DNA from: Mucilaginibacter glaciei | GTDB lineage: Bacteria > Bacteroidota > Bacteroidia > Sphingobacteriales > Sphingobacteriaceae | Direction: 5' to 3' | DNA length: 64,000 bases | Assembly: GCF_014773245.1 (NCBI RefSeq) | Contig: NZ_JACWMX010000002.1 | Span: forward strand, 124,001 to 188,000 | Shown: one piece after another, positions 38,301 to 47,810 of the stretch | Layout of the letters: each line of letters opens with the position of its first letter | Position numbering within the stretch: position 1 is the stretch's first letter | Translations under genes and position numbers: made by a program | Notes under the pieces: generated by a model | What the model was told of the DNA's origin: nothing | Seen by the model: only the letters and a program-made list of their open reading frames with translations | The model's database searches: none

Positions 38301-38943
38301 CCTGCTGATCCACATAATGCGAATCGTTTGAGCAGATCACCTTTACATTATACTTTTTAGCGAATTTCATCAGCACCAAATTCACCGTATCCTGGTCAGG
38401 GATATCGTGGCGCTGCATCTCGATGTAAAAGTCCTCACCAAAAAGGTCGAGCCACCATTTAAACTCAATTTCGGCAGCGGCCTCACCGTCGCGTAAAATA
38501 GCCTGCGGTACTGACGCCCCCAGGCAACAAGTGGTGGCGATAATGCCTTTATGATATTTTAGAATCAGTTCTTTATCAATACGGGGCCATTTGCTGTAAA
38601 GGCCTTCCATATATCCTAAAGAGCATAGCTTGATCAGGTTTTGATAGCCCTCGGCATTTTTCGCCAGCATCAACTGGTGGTAACGCTTATCTTTTTTCTC
38701 TTTGGTAAACTGTTTTTTATGCCGGTCATCTACCACGTAAAACTCGCAGCCAACGATGGGTTTAACGCCATGCTTGCCTGCCTCGGCCACAAATTTAAAC
38801 GCGCCAAACATATTACCGTGATCGGTAATAGCAAGGGCCTTCATTCCATCGGCGGCGGCCTTTTTATATAATTTCGTTATATCGGCGGCGCCGTCAAGTA
38901 ACGAAAACTGGGTGTGTACGTGTAGGTGCGAAAATTCGGGCAT
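35353..38943 (-). CDS. dnaE: DNA polymerase III subunit alpha
   Basis: This 1196-residue replicative polymerase catalytic subunit has an N-terminal PHP domain starting FSHLHVHTQFSLLDG, with His6, His8 and His10. The family-C polymerase core has the catalytic aspartates in PDIDTDFDD near residues 417-423, and the PGRGSAAGSVV motif lies before it. A helix-hairpin-helix and OB-fold region follow towards the C-terminus (CIGGLVASVQHRFTKMGKPFGSF). The length matches DnaE1 rather than the error-prone DnaE2 or PolC. It is monocistronic and divergent from tamB. Confidence 0.97.
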   Translation of the reverse strand: MPEFSHLHVHTQFSLLDGAADITKLYKKAAADGMKALAITDHGNMFGAFKFVAEAGKHGVKPIVGCEFYVVDDRHKKQFTKEKKDKRYHQLMLAKNAEGYQNLIKLCSLGYMEGLYSKWPRIDKELILKYHKGIIATTCCLGASVPQAILRDGEAAAEIEFKWWLDLFGEDFYIEMQRHDIPDQDTVNLVLMKFAKKYNVKVICSNDSHYVDQQDSNAHDILLCVNTGDLQSTPIATDEEGGKGYRFGFTNDQFYFKTQAEMGKLFSDIPESLDNTQEIVDKVDVLKLKRDILLPNYVIPPEFKIHSDMTPDADTLNQWEYLKHLTFLGAKERYKDISPEAEERINFELFTIRTMGFAGYFLIVADFIRAGRDMGVFIGPGRGSAAGSVVAYCTGITNIDPLKYNLLFERFLNPDRKSMPDIDTDFDDAGRQKVIDYVVEKYGKNQVAQIITYGSMAARTSIQDVGRVLDMPLSDVNALKKLVPETLGINLKTAIEQVPELQAIYKSPDLKGIVLREAEKLEGSVRNTGVHAAGIIIAPYDLTDIVPVATAKDSDLLVTQYDGRVIEDAGVIKMDFLGLKTLTIIKDALRMIKQNHGVEIDIDYIPLDDKETYELYQRGDTNGTFQFESDGMQMYLRDLKPDKFEDLIAMNALYRPGPIEYIPNFIKRKHGQEPIVFDLADMEEYLGETYGITVYQEQVMLLSQKLAGFSKGDADVLRKAMGKKQLDILNKMESQFMDGAMAKGHAKDKLTKIWTDWKAFAQYAFNKSHSTCYAFVAYQTAYLKAHYPAEYMSAVLNNQNNMEKITFFMEECRRMGVEVLGPDINESAMAFAANKKGVIRFGMAGVKGVGEKAVESIIEERDLNGPYKSVYDFAQRSNTRSVNRKSYENLVYGGAFDEFGLNRSQFFAKTENGLLTGVERLIKYGNDYQNTKNSSQSSLFGGSVASYIPEPAMPDCEEWALIEKLKYEKEVIGIYLTGHPLDNYKLELEKYCNTTIAELKDVQKARSGEGGEEVMANLNNLRKRGEICIGGLVASVQHRFTKMGKPFGSFVLEDYNESYEFAFFGDDYVKFRNMMVEGYFLHIKGLIEEKYRQKDNWDMRVTVMSLLSEMRDKLTKSITVCLDVKALNNQLLDSLQQIISTNNEKYPAKSCQLKFKVKDGEESMYVDLASKSVKVSPSDDLMAEIYSLTNAQAVLL

Positions 38944-38974
38944 GTGTATCTTTCTCTCTGTATCCGGTGGATTA

Positions 38975-38982
38975 CAAATTTA
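38975..38982 (-). promoter_or_regulatory. -7 box (TAAATTTG) for dnaE
   Basis: An exact TAnnTTTG match lies 31 bp upstream of the dnaE ATG on the minus strand; a TTG at -33 is not seen. The remaining divergent gap to 39237 has no other identifiable element. Confidence 0.4.
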
Positions 38983-39237
38983 TCAAAAAACAAAAACCCG
39001 TGGAGAATAGATATTGTCATGTTTTCCACATTTGCTAAGGGTTGCTCAATCTGCTTTTTGACTGGCACACTTTTTCTGTAAATAATGTTTTACATATCAG
39101 CCGGTCCTTATCTTTAATAGCAAATCACCCCATTTGTTACAAACAATAGCTATAATCAGATGTTTAAAAATCTGCATAGACAGCGTATTAGCATATAATT
39201 TTTACAACTATAAGTAGTAACCCTAACCTTTACCAAT

Positions 39238-42200
39238 TTGGAACGATTTGGACGTATAGCCCTCAAGACAATACTTTGGATAATTGCAAGTGTCATTTTT
39301 TTGATATTGCTTGTAGTTATTTTGATACAGGTACCCGCAGTACAAAACTTCGCTAAGGATAAAGCTGTAACTTTTTTACAAAATAAAATTCACACCAAGG
39401 TTCAGATAGGCCACATCAGTTTAGGCCTCCCTAAATTGTTGGTACTGGAGAATGTTTATTTTGAGGATCAGCAAAAAGACACCCTGATAGCCGGCGACAA
39501 GTTAAAAGTAGATATCACGTTAATGAAACTGCTAAAAAACAAGGTGGAGATAAACGAAATAAACCTGGAAGGTATTACCGCTAACGTTAGCCGTGGCAAG
39601 GATAGCCTTTTTAACTTCGACTATATTATTAAGGCATTTGCCGGCGAGCAAAAAAAAGAAGTTAAGCCCGAGGACACCACCTCAACCATGAAGTTTTCTG
39701 TTGATAAGATCATACTCGATCGTATTAATCTTAAATACAAGGATGCCACCACCGGCAATGATGTTAAATTTTTGCTGGGCCACTTTGATACCCGTATTAA
39801 GGATTTTGACTTGGATAAGATGAAATTTACTATCCCTAAAATTAACCTGAGCGGAGTGAATGCCAAGATCATTCAAACGCCATCGGGTTCATCTGTAGCG
39901 CAAACTGCGGCTGTCGATACCGCGGTAACACCGTTAAATATCGATCTTACCCTGGGAGAGCTCAACGTAGACAAAGTTAAGGTTGATTACCGCGCCGCAG
40001 AGATGGACGCCAGCGTTAACCTGGGCAAGTTTTTGGTTAACATGGATAAGATAGACCTTAAGAACCAATTTGTAGGTATCAAAGACATTACACTTGACAA
40101 CACCACCGCGGGCTTAAGATTCGCCAAGCCAAAAACCGTTATAAAGGCAGCGGTCAATGCCGTTAAAAAGCTGGATACCCTGGTATCGGCCCGGCAAACA
40201 GCTAAAGGCTGGACAGCTGCCCTGGGCAAGATCACGCTGACTAACAACTACATTAAGTTTGACAATGATGCGCAAAAGGCTATCCCCCGCGGGCTGGATT
40301 TTGGCCACATGGATATCAAAAACCTGAATGCCGATGCCGAGAACATTGCCTATAACCCGGACAGCCTTTCGGGTAAGATCAACTCCTTTACTTTTACTGA
40401 AAAAAGTGGGTTAGCCATTAATAAGTTTCATACTTCGTTCTTCTACGGGGCTAAAAGTGCCTATTTGAAAGACCTGCTGTTAGAAACCCCGCGCTCCGTT
40501 ATTCAAAAAGACCTGCAGGTGGGCTACCCCTCAATCGAGTCGCTGACTAAAGATCTGGGTAAGTTAAGTATCAACGCCAATTTAGATGGCAGCAAATTAG
40601 GCTTAAAAGATATCCTTTTATTGGTACCCACTATGGCATCAATGGAGCCATTCAAATCATCGCCCAATACGGTACTGAAAATAAACGGCCGGGTTAACGG
40701 CACGGTTGATAACCTGCGCATCCCGAATATCGAATTAAGCGGTTTTGGCAATACCTATGTAAAGGCATCGGCTACCATGCGCGGCCTTCCTGATGTAGAA
40801 AAGGCCTATTTCGACCTAACCATAAACGATTTCCGTACCAGCAGTTATGATATCGCGCGGCTTGCGCCAAAGGGTACTATACCGCCTACAGTGAGCATCC
40901 CGCCGAACATGGATTTGAAGGGTACCTTTAAAGGTACCATGAAAAACTTTAATACTAAAATGAACCTGCGAAGCAGTTATGGCGTGGTTGATTTGATAGC
41001 CGCCATGAAAAGCGGTAAACGCAAAGGCAGCGAAACATATTCGGCCGATATAAAAGCCAATAACCTTAATGTAGGTGCCCTAACCAAGCAACCTAAAATG
41101 GTGGGTATGGTTACCATGACGGCAAACATCAAAGGTGCCGGCCTTGATTCTAAAACCGCCAGCCTGCAATTTAGCGGCAAAGTAGCCAGTGCCTATGTAA
41201 AGGGTTACAACTACAAAAATCTGGTGATGAATGGCACGGCCCGCAACGGCAGTTACGTTGCCAAAGCAAGAATGATAGACCCTAACATCAACTTTAGTTT
41301 GGATGCGAAGGCTAACATGAATAAAAAATACCCGTCAGTAAACGCTACCTTAATGGTTGATAGCATCGATCTGCAAAAACTGCATTTCACAACAAATTCG
41401 TTGCGCTTTCATGGTAAGATAGTGGCCGATGTGCCAACTGCCGACCCGGATTATCTGAATGCCAACATCCTGGCCACAGAACTTTTGATAAACAATGCAG
41501 GTACACGAATTAATTTGGATACGGTTAGCCTGATCTCGACCGCCAATGCCGATAGCAGCACACTACGATTAAAAACACCAATGTTTTACGCCCGCATGGG
41601 TGGTAAATATAAACTGACTGAAATAGCGCCTGCCATGCAAGATGTGATCGATAAATATTATAATACCAGCATGGGCAGCAAAACGCCGCGTGCAAAGGTT
41701 AAGTATTCGCCGCAGCAATTTACATTTGATGCCCGTTTGGTTAAAACACCGCTGGTTGAGAAGTTTGTACCTGATTTAAAACAACTTGACCCGGTTTTAT
41801 TTAATGGCCGCTTTAACAGTACTACCGGCGAATTGATTGTAAACGGATCTGTGCCGCGGGTTGTTTATGGTACTAATACGGTTAATAAGATGAAGCTGGC
41901 TATCAACACCGGCAACAACGCACTTAATTATAGTCTCACAGCTGACGAAATAAAGGTGGGTTCATCACTCGATCTGCTTTATCCAAGTGTTACGGGTGCG
42001 GCGCAAAACAACAAATTGGGCATCAGTTTACAGGTGCGCGATAAAACTAAAAGAGAGCGTTATCGCGTTGCGGGGCAATTTAGCGCGATGCCGGGCGAAT
42101 ACCAGTTCAGCTTTTTGCAGGATGGCTTATTGCTTGACTATACTGCCTGGGCCGTCAATCCGGATAACGCATTTATGTTTGGCGCAAAAGGGATTCTGGC

Positions 42201-44361
42201 GCGCAATTTCAGCCTAACCAATAGTAACCAGGTGCTGAGCGTAAACAGTAACTCGGGCGAATACAATTCGCCCATAAACGTTGATTTCCGGAACTTCAGG
42301 ATAGAGACGCTGACTAAAATGGCCAAACAGGATTCGCTGCTTATTGGTGGTGTTATTGATGGCAACGCCGTGGTAAGCAATTTCCAAAAATCACCGGTAT
42401 TTACCGCAGCACTTAAGGTGAGCGACTTTAACTTTAAGGGAGACACCGTTGGTAATATCGCCCTGAAAGTAAATAACCAAACAGCCAACGCATATGCTGC
42501 ACAAATGAGCATCACAGGTAAAGGCAACCAGGTAGATTTGAACGGACTTTACTATACCTTACCGGAGAGCCGCTTCGATCTGAACCTGAACATAGTGAGC
42601 CTGAATATGAAAAGTATTGAAGGGTTTAGCTTTGGCAGCATCCGTAATGCAAGCGGTAATATTACCGGTGCGTTAAAAATAACCGGCACCACCGCTGCAC
42701 CGGCCGTGAGGGGCGATATTAACTTTAATAAGGTAGCCTTTAACGTATCGATGCTAAACTCGTACTTTACGATGCCCAAGGAGAGCATCACCTTTAACGA
42801 TGAGGGCATCCGTTTTAATGATTTCACGCTAGTCGACTCGACCAATAACAAAGCCGTTATCAGCGGGTCTATCTATACAAAAACCTATACCGACTTTAAA
42901 TTCGGGATGGATATCCGTACTGATAACTTCAGGGTGATCAACTCTACCAAAGCGGATAACAAATTATTTTACGGGAAATTGTTCCTGGATAGCCGCGTCA
43001 AGATCCGTGGGGATATGGCGAAACCAGTAATAGACGCGACGTTAACCGTTAACGACAAAACTGATATGGCCTTTGTGCTGCCAACTACCGACCCCGGGGT
43101 TGAAGACCGCGAGGGGGTGGTAGAGTTTTACGACCAGAGCGCACCAAAAATGGATTCGATATTGCTGGCGCGTCAACTGGATTCGCTAAAGAAATCGGAA
43201 ATAACCGGGCTTGATGTTAACGCTACCGTTAACATTGATAAGAACGCCAACTTCACCATAGTAGTTGATGAGCGCAATGGCGATGTGGTGCAACTGAAGG
43301 GTGAAGCACACTTGAGCGGTGGTATAGACCCAAGCGGCAAAACCAGCCTGACGGGTACATATATAGTTAACGAGGGATCGTATAACCTATCCTATGCTAC
43401 GGTTACCCGTAAATTCAACTTTAAACAGGGAAGTACCATTACCTGGACCGGCGACCCAACCAGCGCGAATATCGACCTGACCGCGATATACATTGCTAAC
43501 GTACCTCCTATCGACTTAGTATCGAATCAACTGGATGCATCAACCAGCACCCAATACAAGCAAAAGTTACCTTTCAATGTAGAACTTAACTTAAAGGGTG
43601 AACTGTTAAAACCAACCATCAGCTTCGATATTACGTTGCCCGAAGGTAACCTGAATGTATCATCAGACGTTACCACCACGGTTAATACCCGTTTGGCGCA
43701 AGTAAGGCAAGACCCTAACGAGCTTAACAAACAAGTATTGGGTGTGTTAGTATTAAGCCACTTTATTGGAGATAACCCGTTACAAAGCCAGGGCGGCAGC
43801 GCAGGTGTTGGCGGGGCTATCCGTAATAGTGTTAGCAGCTTATTATCCGATCAGTTGAACAGTCTGGCGGGTAACCTAATATCAGGAGTTGACTTGAATT
43901 TCGGCCTTACATCGGGCGAAGATTATTCATCGGGTACAGCCACTAACCGCACCGACCTTAACGTGGGCTTATCTAAACGATTCCTGAACGACAGGCTAAC
44001 GGTATCTGTCGGCAATAATTTCAATTTAGAGGGTGCACAGCAAGGTCAAAAAACATCTAACATTGCCGGTAATATCTCGGTTGGTTATAAGTTGAGTAAA
44101 GATGGCCGATATGCTTTGAGAGCATACCGCAAAGATGAGTACATCGTAATACAGGGCCAGGTAGTTGAAACCGGCTTAGGCTTCACCCTTACGGTAGATT
44201 ATAACCGTTTCAAAGAGATCTTCCGCAAGCGTAGCAAGGCAGAGCGGGAACAACAAAAGAAATATAAGGAAGAGCAAAAGCTGAAGGACGAGCAGGAGAA
44301 AGCGCAGCAGCAGAAGGATAAAGAAATGAGAACCAAGACCCAGACCACAACTACATCATGA
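39238..44361 (+). CDS. tamB: translocation and assembly module protein TamB
   Basis: This 1707-residue AsmA/TamB-like protein has a single N-terminal membrane helix (about residues 9-30) and then a very long beta-rich periplasmic part, predicted to form a hydrophobic-groove beta-taco. The C-terminal TamB (DUF490) domain lies around 1300-1640, with VNEGSYNLSYATVTRKFNF and GVLVLSHFIGDNPL. The tail is a Lys/Glu/Gln-rich segment of about 40 residues. It works with a TamA-type barrel in outer membrane assembly and phospholipid traffic. The start is TTG at 39238 (MERFGRIALKTILW); no ATG fits. The downstream tamL overlaps by 4 bp, so the pair is coupled. Confidence 0.93.
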   Translation: MERFGRIALKTILWIIASVIFLILLVVILIQVPAVQNFAKDKAVTFLQNKIHTKVQIGHISLGLPKLLVLENVYFEDQQKDTLIAGDKLKVDITLMKLLKNKVEINEINLEGITANVSRGKDSLFNFDYIIKAFAGEQKKEVKPEDTTSTMKFSVDKIILDRINLKYKDATTGNDVKFLLGHFDTRIKDFDLDKMKFTIPKINLSGVNAKIIQTPSGSSVAQTAAVDTAVTPLNIDLTLGELNVDKVKVDYRAAEMDASVNLGKFLVNMDKIDLKNQFVGIKDITLDNTTAGLRFAKPKTVIKAAVNAVKKLDTLVSARQTAKGWTAALGKITLTNNYIKFDNDAQKAIPRGLDFGHMDIKNLNADAENIAYNPDSLSGKINSFTFTEKSGLAINKFHTSFFYGAKSAYLKDLLLETPRSVIQKDLQVGYPSIESLTKDLGKLSINANLDGSKLGLKDILLLVPTMASMEPFKSSPNTVLKINGRVNGTVDNLRIPNIELSGFGNTYVKASATMRGLPDVEKAYFDLTINDFRTSSYDIARLAPKGTIPPTVSIPPNMDLKGTFKGTMKNFNTKMNLRSSYGVVDLIAAMKSGKRKGSETYSADIKANNLNVGALTKQPKMVGMVTMTANIKGAGLDSKTASLQFSGKVASAYVKGYNYKNLVMNGTARNGSYVAKARMIDPNINFSLDAKANMNKKYPSVNATLMVDSIDLQKLHFTTNSLRFHGKIVADVPTADPDYLNANILATELLINNAGTRINLDTVSLISTANADSSTLRLKTPMFYARMGGKYKLTEIAPAMQDVIDKYYNTSMGSKTPRAKVKYSPQQFTFDARLVKTPLVEKFVPDLKQLDPVLFNGRFNSTTGELIVNGSVPRVVYGTNTVNKMKLAINTGNNALNYSLTADEIKVGSSLDLLYPSVTGAAQNNKLGISLQVRDKTKRERYRVAGQFSAMPGEYQFSFLQDGLLLDYTAWAVNPDNAFMFGAKGILARNFSLTNSNQVLSVNSNSGEYNSPINVDFRNFRIETLTKMAKQDSLLIGGVIDGNAVVSNFQKSPVFTAALKVSDFNFKGDTVGNIALKVNNQTANAYAAQMSITGKGNQVDLNGLYYTLPESRFDLNLNIVSLNMKSIEGFSFGSIRNASGNITGALKITGTTAAPAVRGDINFNKVAFNVSMLNSYFTMPKESITFNDEGIRFNDFTLVDSTNNKAVISGSIYTKTYTDFKFGMDIRTDNFRVINSTKADNKLFYGKLFLDSRVKIRGDMAKPVIDATLTVNDKTDMAFVLPTTDPGVEDREGVVEFYDQSAPKMDSILLARQLDSLKKSEITGLDVNATVNIDKNANFTIVVDERNGDVVQLKGEAHLSGGIDPSGKTSLTGTYIVNEGSYNLSYATVTRKFNFKQGSTITWTGDPTSANIDLTAIYIANVPPIDLVSNQLDASTSTQYKQKLPFNVELNLKGELLKPTISFDITLPEGNLNVSSDVTTTVNTRLAQVRQDPNELNKQVLGVLVLSHFIGDNPLQSQGGSAGVGGAIRNSVSSLLSDQLNSLAGNLISGVDLNFGLTSGEDYSSGTATNRTDLNVGLSKRFLNDRLTVSVGNNFNLEGAQQGQKTSNIAGNISVGYKLSKDGRYALRAYRKDEYIVIQGQVVETGLGFTLTVDYNRFKEIFRKRSKAEREQQKKYKEEQKLKDEQEKAQQQKDKEMRTKTQTTTTS

Positions 44362-46610
44362 TAAAACATTTAAGATATCTGCTTTTCGTAACGGTATTAT
44401 TAAGTGCGTGCAGTACAACCAAATACCTTGCCGATGGGCAAAAATTATACTCGGGCACCGAAATAATAGTAAAGGATAGCTCCATTAAAAAGAGTGATGC
44501 CAACAACATTAAAGCAGAAATGAAGGCCCTTGTACGCCCAAAACCAAACTCATCATTATTGGGGTTACGGGTTAAGTTGTGGTTATACTTTAAAACCAAA
44601 GCACGCAAAGGGTTTATTCAAAAGTTCTTTAGTAAATATGGTGAGCCACCTGTACTGATCAGTCAGGTAGATCTGGCCAAGAACAGCACCATTATGCAAA
44701 ATCGTTTGCAGAACGAGAGTTATTTCCAGGCAACGGTTAGCGGTGATACGGTTGGTAAAGCAAAAACCGCTAAGGCTGTTTTTACCGCATTGCCCGGCCC
44801 TCCTTATATTATTCGAAATGTGACTTTCCCTATAGCTACAGATAATAGCTTAGATACCGCGGTTAGGGGTACCATGAAAGAAACTTTGCTGAAGAAAGGC
44901 GACAAGTATAACCTGGACGTGATCAAATCTGAACGGTTGCGGATAGATGCACGCCTGAAAGAAAAGGGTTTCTTTTACTTTGCACCTGAGCAGCTGATTG
45001 TACAATACGATAGCACGATCATTAATCACCAGGTAGACTTAAATGTAAAAATCAAACCTGCCACGCCGGAACGCGCCAGGGAGATCTACTCGATCCGTAA
45101 TATCTACGTGTACCCTAATTATTCGTTGAGGGATACTTCGCTAAAATTAGATTCGGCTAATGCGTACCGCTGGTATAACATTGTTGACCCAAGAAACACC
45201 GCCAGGCCATATCTTTTTGCGAACACCGTATTGTTGCATCCTAACGATACTTACAGCCGTACAACGCACAACAACTCGTTAAACAGGTTTATAAATCTGG
45301 GCCCGTACCGTTATGTGAAGAACCGTTTTGAAGATGTAACGCCCGATTCGCCTAAGTTGGATGTATACTACTTCCTAACACCATATAAACGCAAATCGTT
45401 ACAACTGGAATTATTAGGCCGCACTACATCTGCCAATTATACCGGCTCGCAAATTAACCTAAGCTGGAAAAATCGTAATGCCTTCAAAGGCGGCGAATTA
45501 TTGACCTTTACCCTATTTGCAAGTACCGATGTACAGGCAGGCGGGCAAAACGGTGGGTTTAACGTATTCCAATACGGTGCACAAACGTCACTGTCATGGC
45601 CGAGGATCATCGCTCCGTTTAACGTAAAGTCATCCAACGCTTATATCCCCCGCACCGTGCTATCAGTGGGTTATACCGCTACCGACAGGCAAAAGCTTTA
45701 CGCGTTAAATACCTTTAGCGGATCTTTTGGTTACCAGTTCAAAACAGATATACATAAGCTTCATGAATTGAATTTGCTGGAGATCTCATCTACCAAATTG
45801 CGAAATGTACAGCAACTTTACCTGGATAGCATTGCAAAAACTTCTAACCCGGCTTTAAAGCACGTAATTGACCCGCAGTTTACCTGGGGCCCAAGTTATG
45901 CTTATAGTTATGATAATACTACCGAAGATTACCGTACCAACAGCATTTACTATCGTGGAAAAGTAAGCTTGTCTAATAACCTTTACGGTATTATTACAGG
46001 TGCTGATACCTTGGCCGGGAAGGATAAAAAGTTTTTAGGATCGACCTTTAACCAGTACGTGAAAGCCGAGGGTGAATTCAGGTTTTTCCACAAAATAAAC
46101 GCGGGTAATAAAATTGCAGCGCGTGTGCTGGCAGGAGTAGGTTTACCCTATGGTAACTCTACCATATTACCATACAGCCAGCAATTCTTTATTGGCGGCC
46201 CAAATAGCTTAAGAGGCTTTAGGGCGCGTTCTATCGGTCCGGGCAGTGTAGATGCTACTGCGTTAAACAATGGCTTTATAGCCGATCAATCGGGCGATAT
46301 AAAATTGGAAGCTAACCTGGAATATCGCGCTAAGCTATTCAGCATTGTTTACGGCGCCTTGTTTGCAGATGCAGGTAACGTTTGGAATGCCAAACCGCAC
46401 CAGGCGGGCGGTACCTTCGGGCCGAATTTTTATAAACAACTGGGCGTTGATGCCGGCTTTGGTTTAAGGTTTGATGCTACGGTATTGGTACTGCGTACCG
46501 ATTTGGGTTTCCCGCTGATAACACCTTACATCAACGGTAGCGGCAGCCGTTCGGTAACACCAAGTTTTAAGAATGCTATCTTTAACCTTGCAATAGGATA
46601 TCCTTTTTAA
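44358..46610 (+). CDS. tamL: TamL: lipidated BamA/TamA-family outer membrane protein
   Basis: This 750-residue Omp85-family barrel has a lipoprotein signal (lipobox LLSAC, Cys18), the distinctive feature of the Bacteroidota TamL compared with proteobacterial TamA. Residues about 90-330 form POTRA-like modules, and the C-terminal barrel contains the L6 signature GGPNSLRGFRARSIGPG near residues 613-629, ending with an aromatic residue (YPF). It partners TamB to form an envelope-spanning assembly module. Its ATG overlaps the tamB stop (ATGA). The strong co-translation suggests fixed stoichiometry. Confidence 0.92.
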   Translation: MIKHLRYLLFVTVLLSACSTTKYLADGQKLYSGTEIIVKDSSIKKSDANNIKAEMKALVRPKPNSSLLGLRVKLWLYFKTKARKGFIQKFFSKYGEPPVLISQVDLAKNSTIMQNRLQNESYFQATVSGDTVGKAKTAKAVFTALPGPPYIIRNVTFPIATDNSLDTAVRGTMKETLLKKGDKYNLDVIKSERLRIDARLKEKGFFYFAPEQLIVQYDSTIINHQVDLNVKIKPATPERAREIYSIRNIYVYPNYSLRDTSLKLDSANAYRWYNIVDPRNTARPYLFANTVLLHPNDTYSRTTHNNSLNRFINLGPYRYVKNRFEDVTPDSPKLDVYYFLTPYKRKSLQLELLGRTTSANYTGSQINLSWKNRNAFKGGELLTFTLFASTDVQAGGQNGGFNVFQYGAQTSLSWPRIIAPFNVKSSNAYIPRTVLSVGYTATDRQKLYALNTFSGSFGYQFKTDIHKLHELNLLEISSTKLRNVQQLYLDSIAKTSNPALKHVIDPQFTWGPSYAYSYDNTTEDYRTNSIYYRGKVSLSNNLYGIITGADTLAGKDKKFLGSTFNQYVKAEGEFRFFHKINAGNKIAARVLAGVGLPYGNSTILPYSQQFFIGGPNSLRGFRARSIGPGSVDATALNNGFIADQSGDIKLEANLEYRAKLFSIVYGALFADAGNVWNAKPHQAGGTFGPNFYKQLGVDAGFGLRFDATVLVLRTDLGFPLITPYINGSGSRSVTPSFKNAIFNLAIGYPF

Positions 46611-46629
46611 TCAGCGAATTTTTGATTGG

Positions 46630-46668
46630 GTGAATTATCGGTCGATTTAATTTCAATTGATAATTCAC
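46630..46668. other. hairpin between tamL and the protease gene
   Basis: GTGAATTATC (46630-46639) pairs perfectly with GATAATTCAC (46659-46668). It lies in the 75-bp gap and argues that the protease gene starts at 46686 rather than at the in-frame TTG at 46626. Confidence 0.5.
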
Positions 46669-46685
46669 TCAACATTTTAACCCCC

Positions 46686-47117
46686 ATGGCCAAATCTCAA
46701 ATAAACGTTCCGCTAACTATTATTGATCTGCATGGCGATGGCTTTCACCCCCTACTGGATGTGGTGTTGTTTGGCCAGACTTTCAAGCTGGTACTCGATA
46801 CCGGTGCATCGCGCACAGCATTTGACCGCGACTTGCTTTTAAGGGCTAACGAACAGGCTGCCATTGTTGCCAGCGAACAGCTATCCACAGGGTTGGGTAC
46901 CAACAGCATGTTATCGGCTACTGCATTATTAGAAAACATTTGGATAGGCAACCTGCTCATCGCGGAATTAGAAGTAGCCGTGCTCGACCTGTCGACTATC
47001 AATATCGCCTATTCAGAAATGGGCCACCCCGAAGTATTAGGCGTTTTAGGCAGCGATGTTCTGATGAAATATAATGCGGTGATAGATTTTGGAAAAAAGG
47101 TATTAATCCTGAAGTGA
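46686..47117 (+). CDS. retropepsin-like aspartic protease (clan AA, single domain)
   Basis: The 143-residue protein has the catalytic DTGAS motif at residues 38-42, preceded by FKLVL, and a C-terminal LGSDVL segment equivalent to the hydrophobic-hydrophobic-Gly of retropepsins. It is a half-size domain that must dimerise to form an active site. No signal peptide or membrane anchor is seen from the ATG at 46686, so it appears cytosolic. Close relatives are common in bacteria, and most have unknown substrates. It follows tamL by 75 bp on the same strand, so possible co-transcription with the tam pair is worth noting. Confidence 0.85.
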   Translation: MAKSQINVPLTIIDLHGDGFHPLLDVVLFGQTFKLVLDTGASRTAFDRDLLLRANEQAAIVASEQLSTGLGTNSMLSATALLENIWIGNLLIAELEVAVLDLSTINIAYSEMGHPEVLGVLGSDVLMKYNAVIDFGKKVLILK

Positions 47118-47810
47118 TCAGCTGATAGACCTTTTATCAAGTATTAGGCGGCATAAATTAATCACGCTTAAATTCAGTACAGCAAAAAATATCAGCACCA
47201 CCATTAGCGCCGGCATAGGCCAGCGCAGCATAAGTTTAAAGCCATTTTCTCCATCAACAAAACCCGAAAAAAATGACGGAATGTATATGATACCGTTTAG
47301 CAGCATCCCGGGCAGGAAAGTTTGTGACATTAGGTGTGCCTTTAGCAATGATTGTTTTCCTTTTATGGTCTTTACATTGCTGGATATTAGTGTGAAAGTA
47401 TAGATGAGAGGCGTGAAAGCAAGTAGAAGTATCACCACAAAAAACACCCCATGCATCGTTTTCGTATCGGGTAATTTATAAGCCAGCGCAGATGCCAGGA
47501 GTGTAAATGCCCAGATCCGCCAGTCGGACAGATTCTTGCCAAGGATCTTTGACGAAGTGCCGCCGACAAACTTACGATAGATCTGCTCCTGCTGAATCGC
47601 AAGTGTTTCGATACCCATGTAGCCACCAAAATCAGTATCTACAACATCCTGAAAAACGACAGCTATTTCCCGATTATCCCCATTACCCCTCTTCAGTTCT
47701 ATCGCGGTTAATATATGATCCAGAATCTCGTAATAGATCTCCTGATATTTAATATCATACATCTTCATCCGGTCGGCTACCCATTGCGTTTCTTCTGTTG
47801 TTAATATCAT
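47118..47810 (-). CDS. membrane protein of the padR operon (second paralogue)
   Basis: The 230-residue protein has a helical cytosolic N-terminus containing QEIYYEILDHILTAIE (about residues 22-37), followed by about four transmembrane segments from residue 95 on. The N-terminal motif closely resembles EEIYDHILTALE in the upstream gene, so the two are probably paralogues. Genes of this layout are frequent after PadR regulators (HAAS/DUF1700-like membrane proteins); whether this is formally the same family I cannot say. Its start overlaps the previous stop by 4 bp. Function unknown; possibly an envelope stress or lipid-associated membrane complex. Confidence 0.75.
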   Translation of the reverse strand: MILTTEETQWVADRMKMYDIKYQEIYYEILDHILTAIELKRGNGDNREIAVVFQDVVDTDFGGYMGIETLAIQQEQIYRKFVGGTSSKILGKNLSDWRIWAFTLLASALAYKLPDTKTMHGVFFVVILLLAFTPLIYTFTLISSNVKTIKGKQSLLKAHLMSQTFLPGMLLNGIIYIPSFFSGFVDGENGFKLMLRWPMPALMVVLIFFAVLNLSVINLCRLILDKRSIS

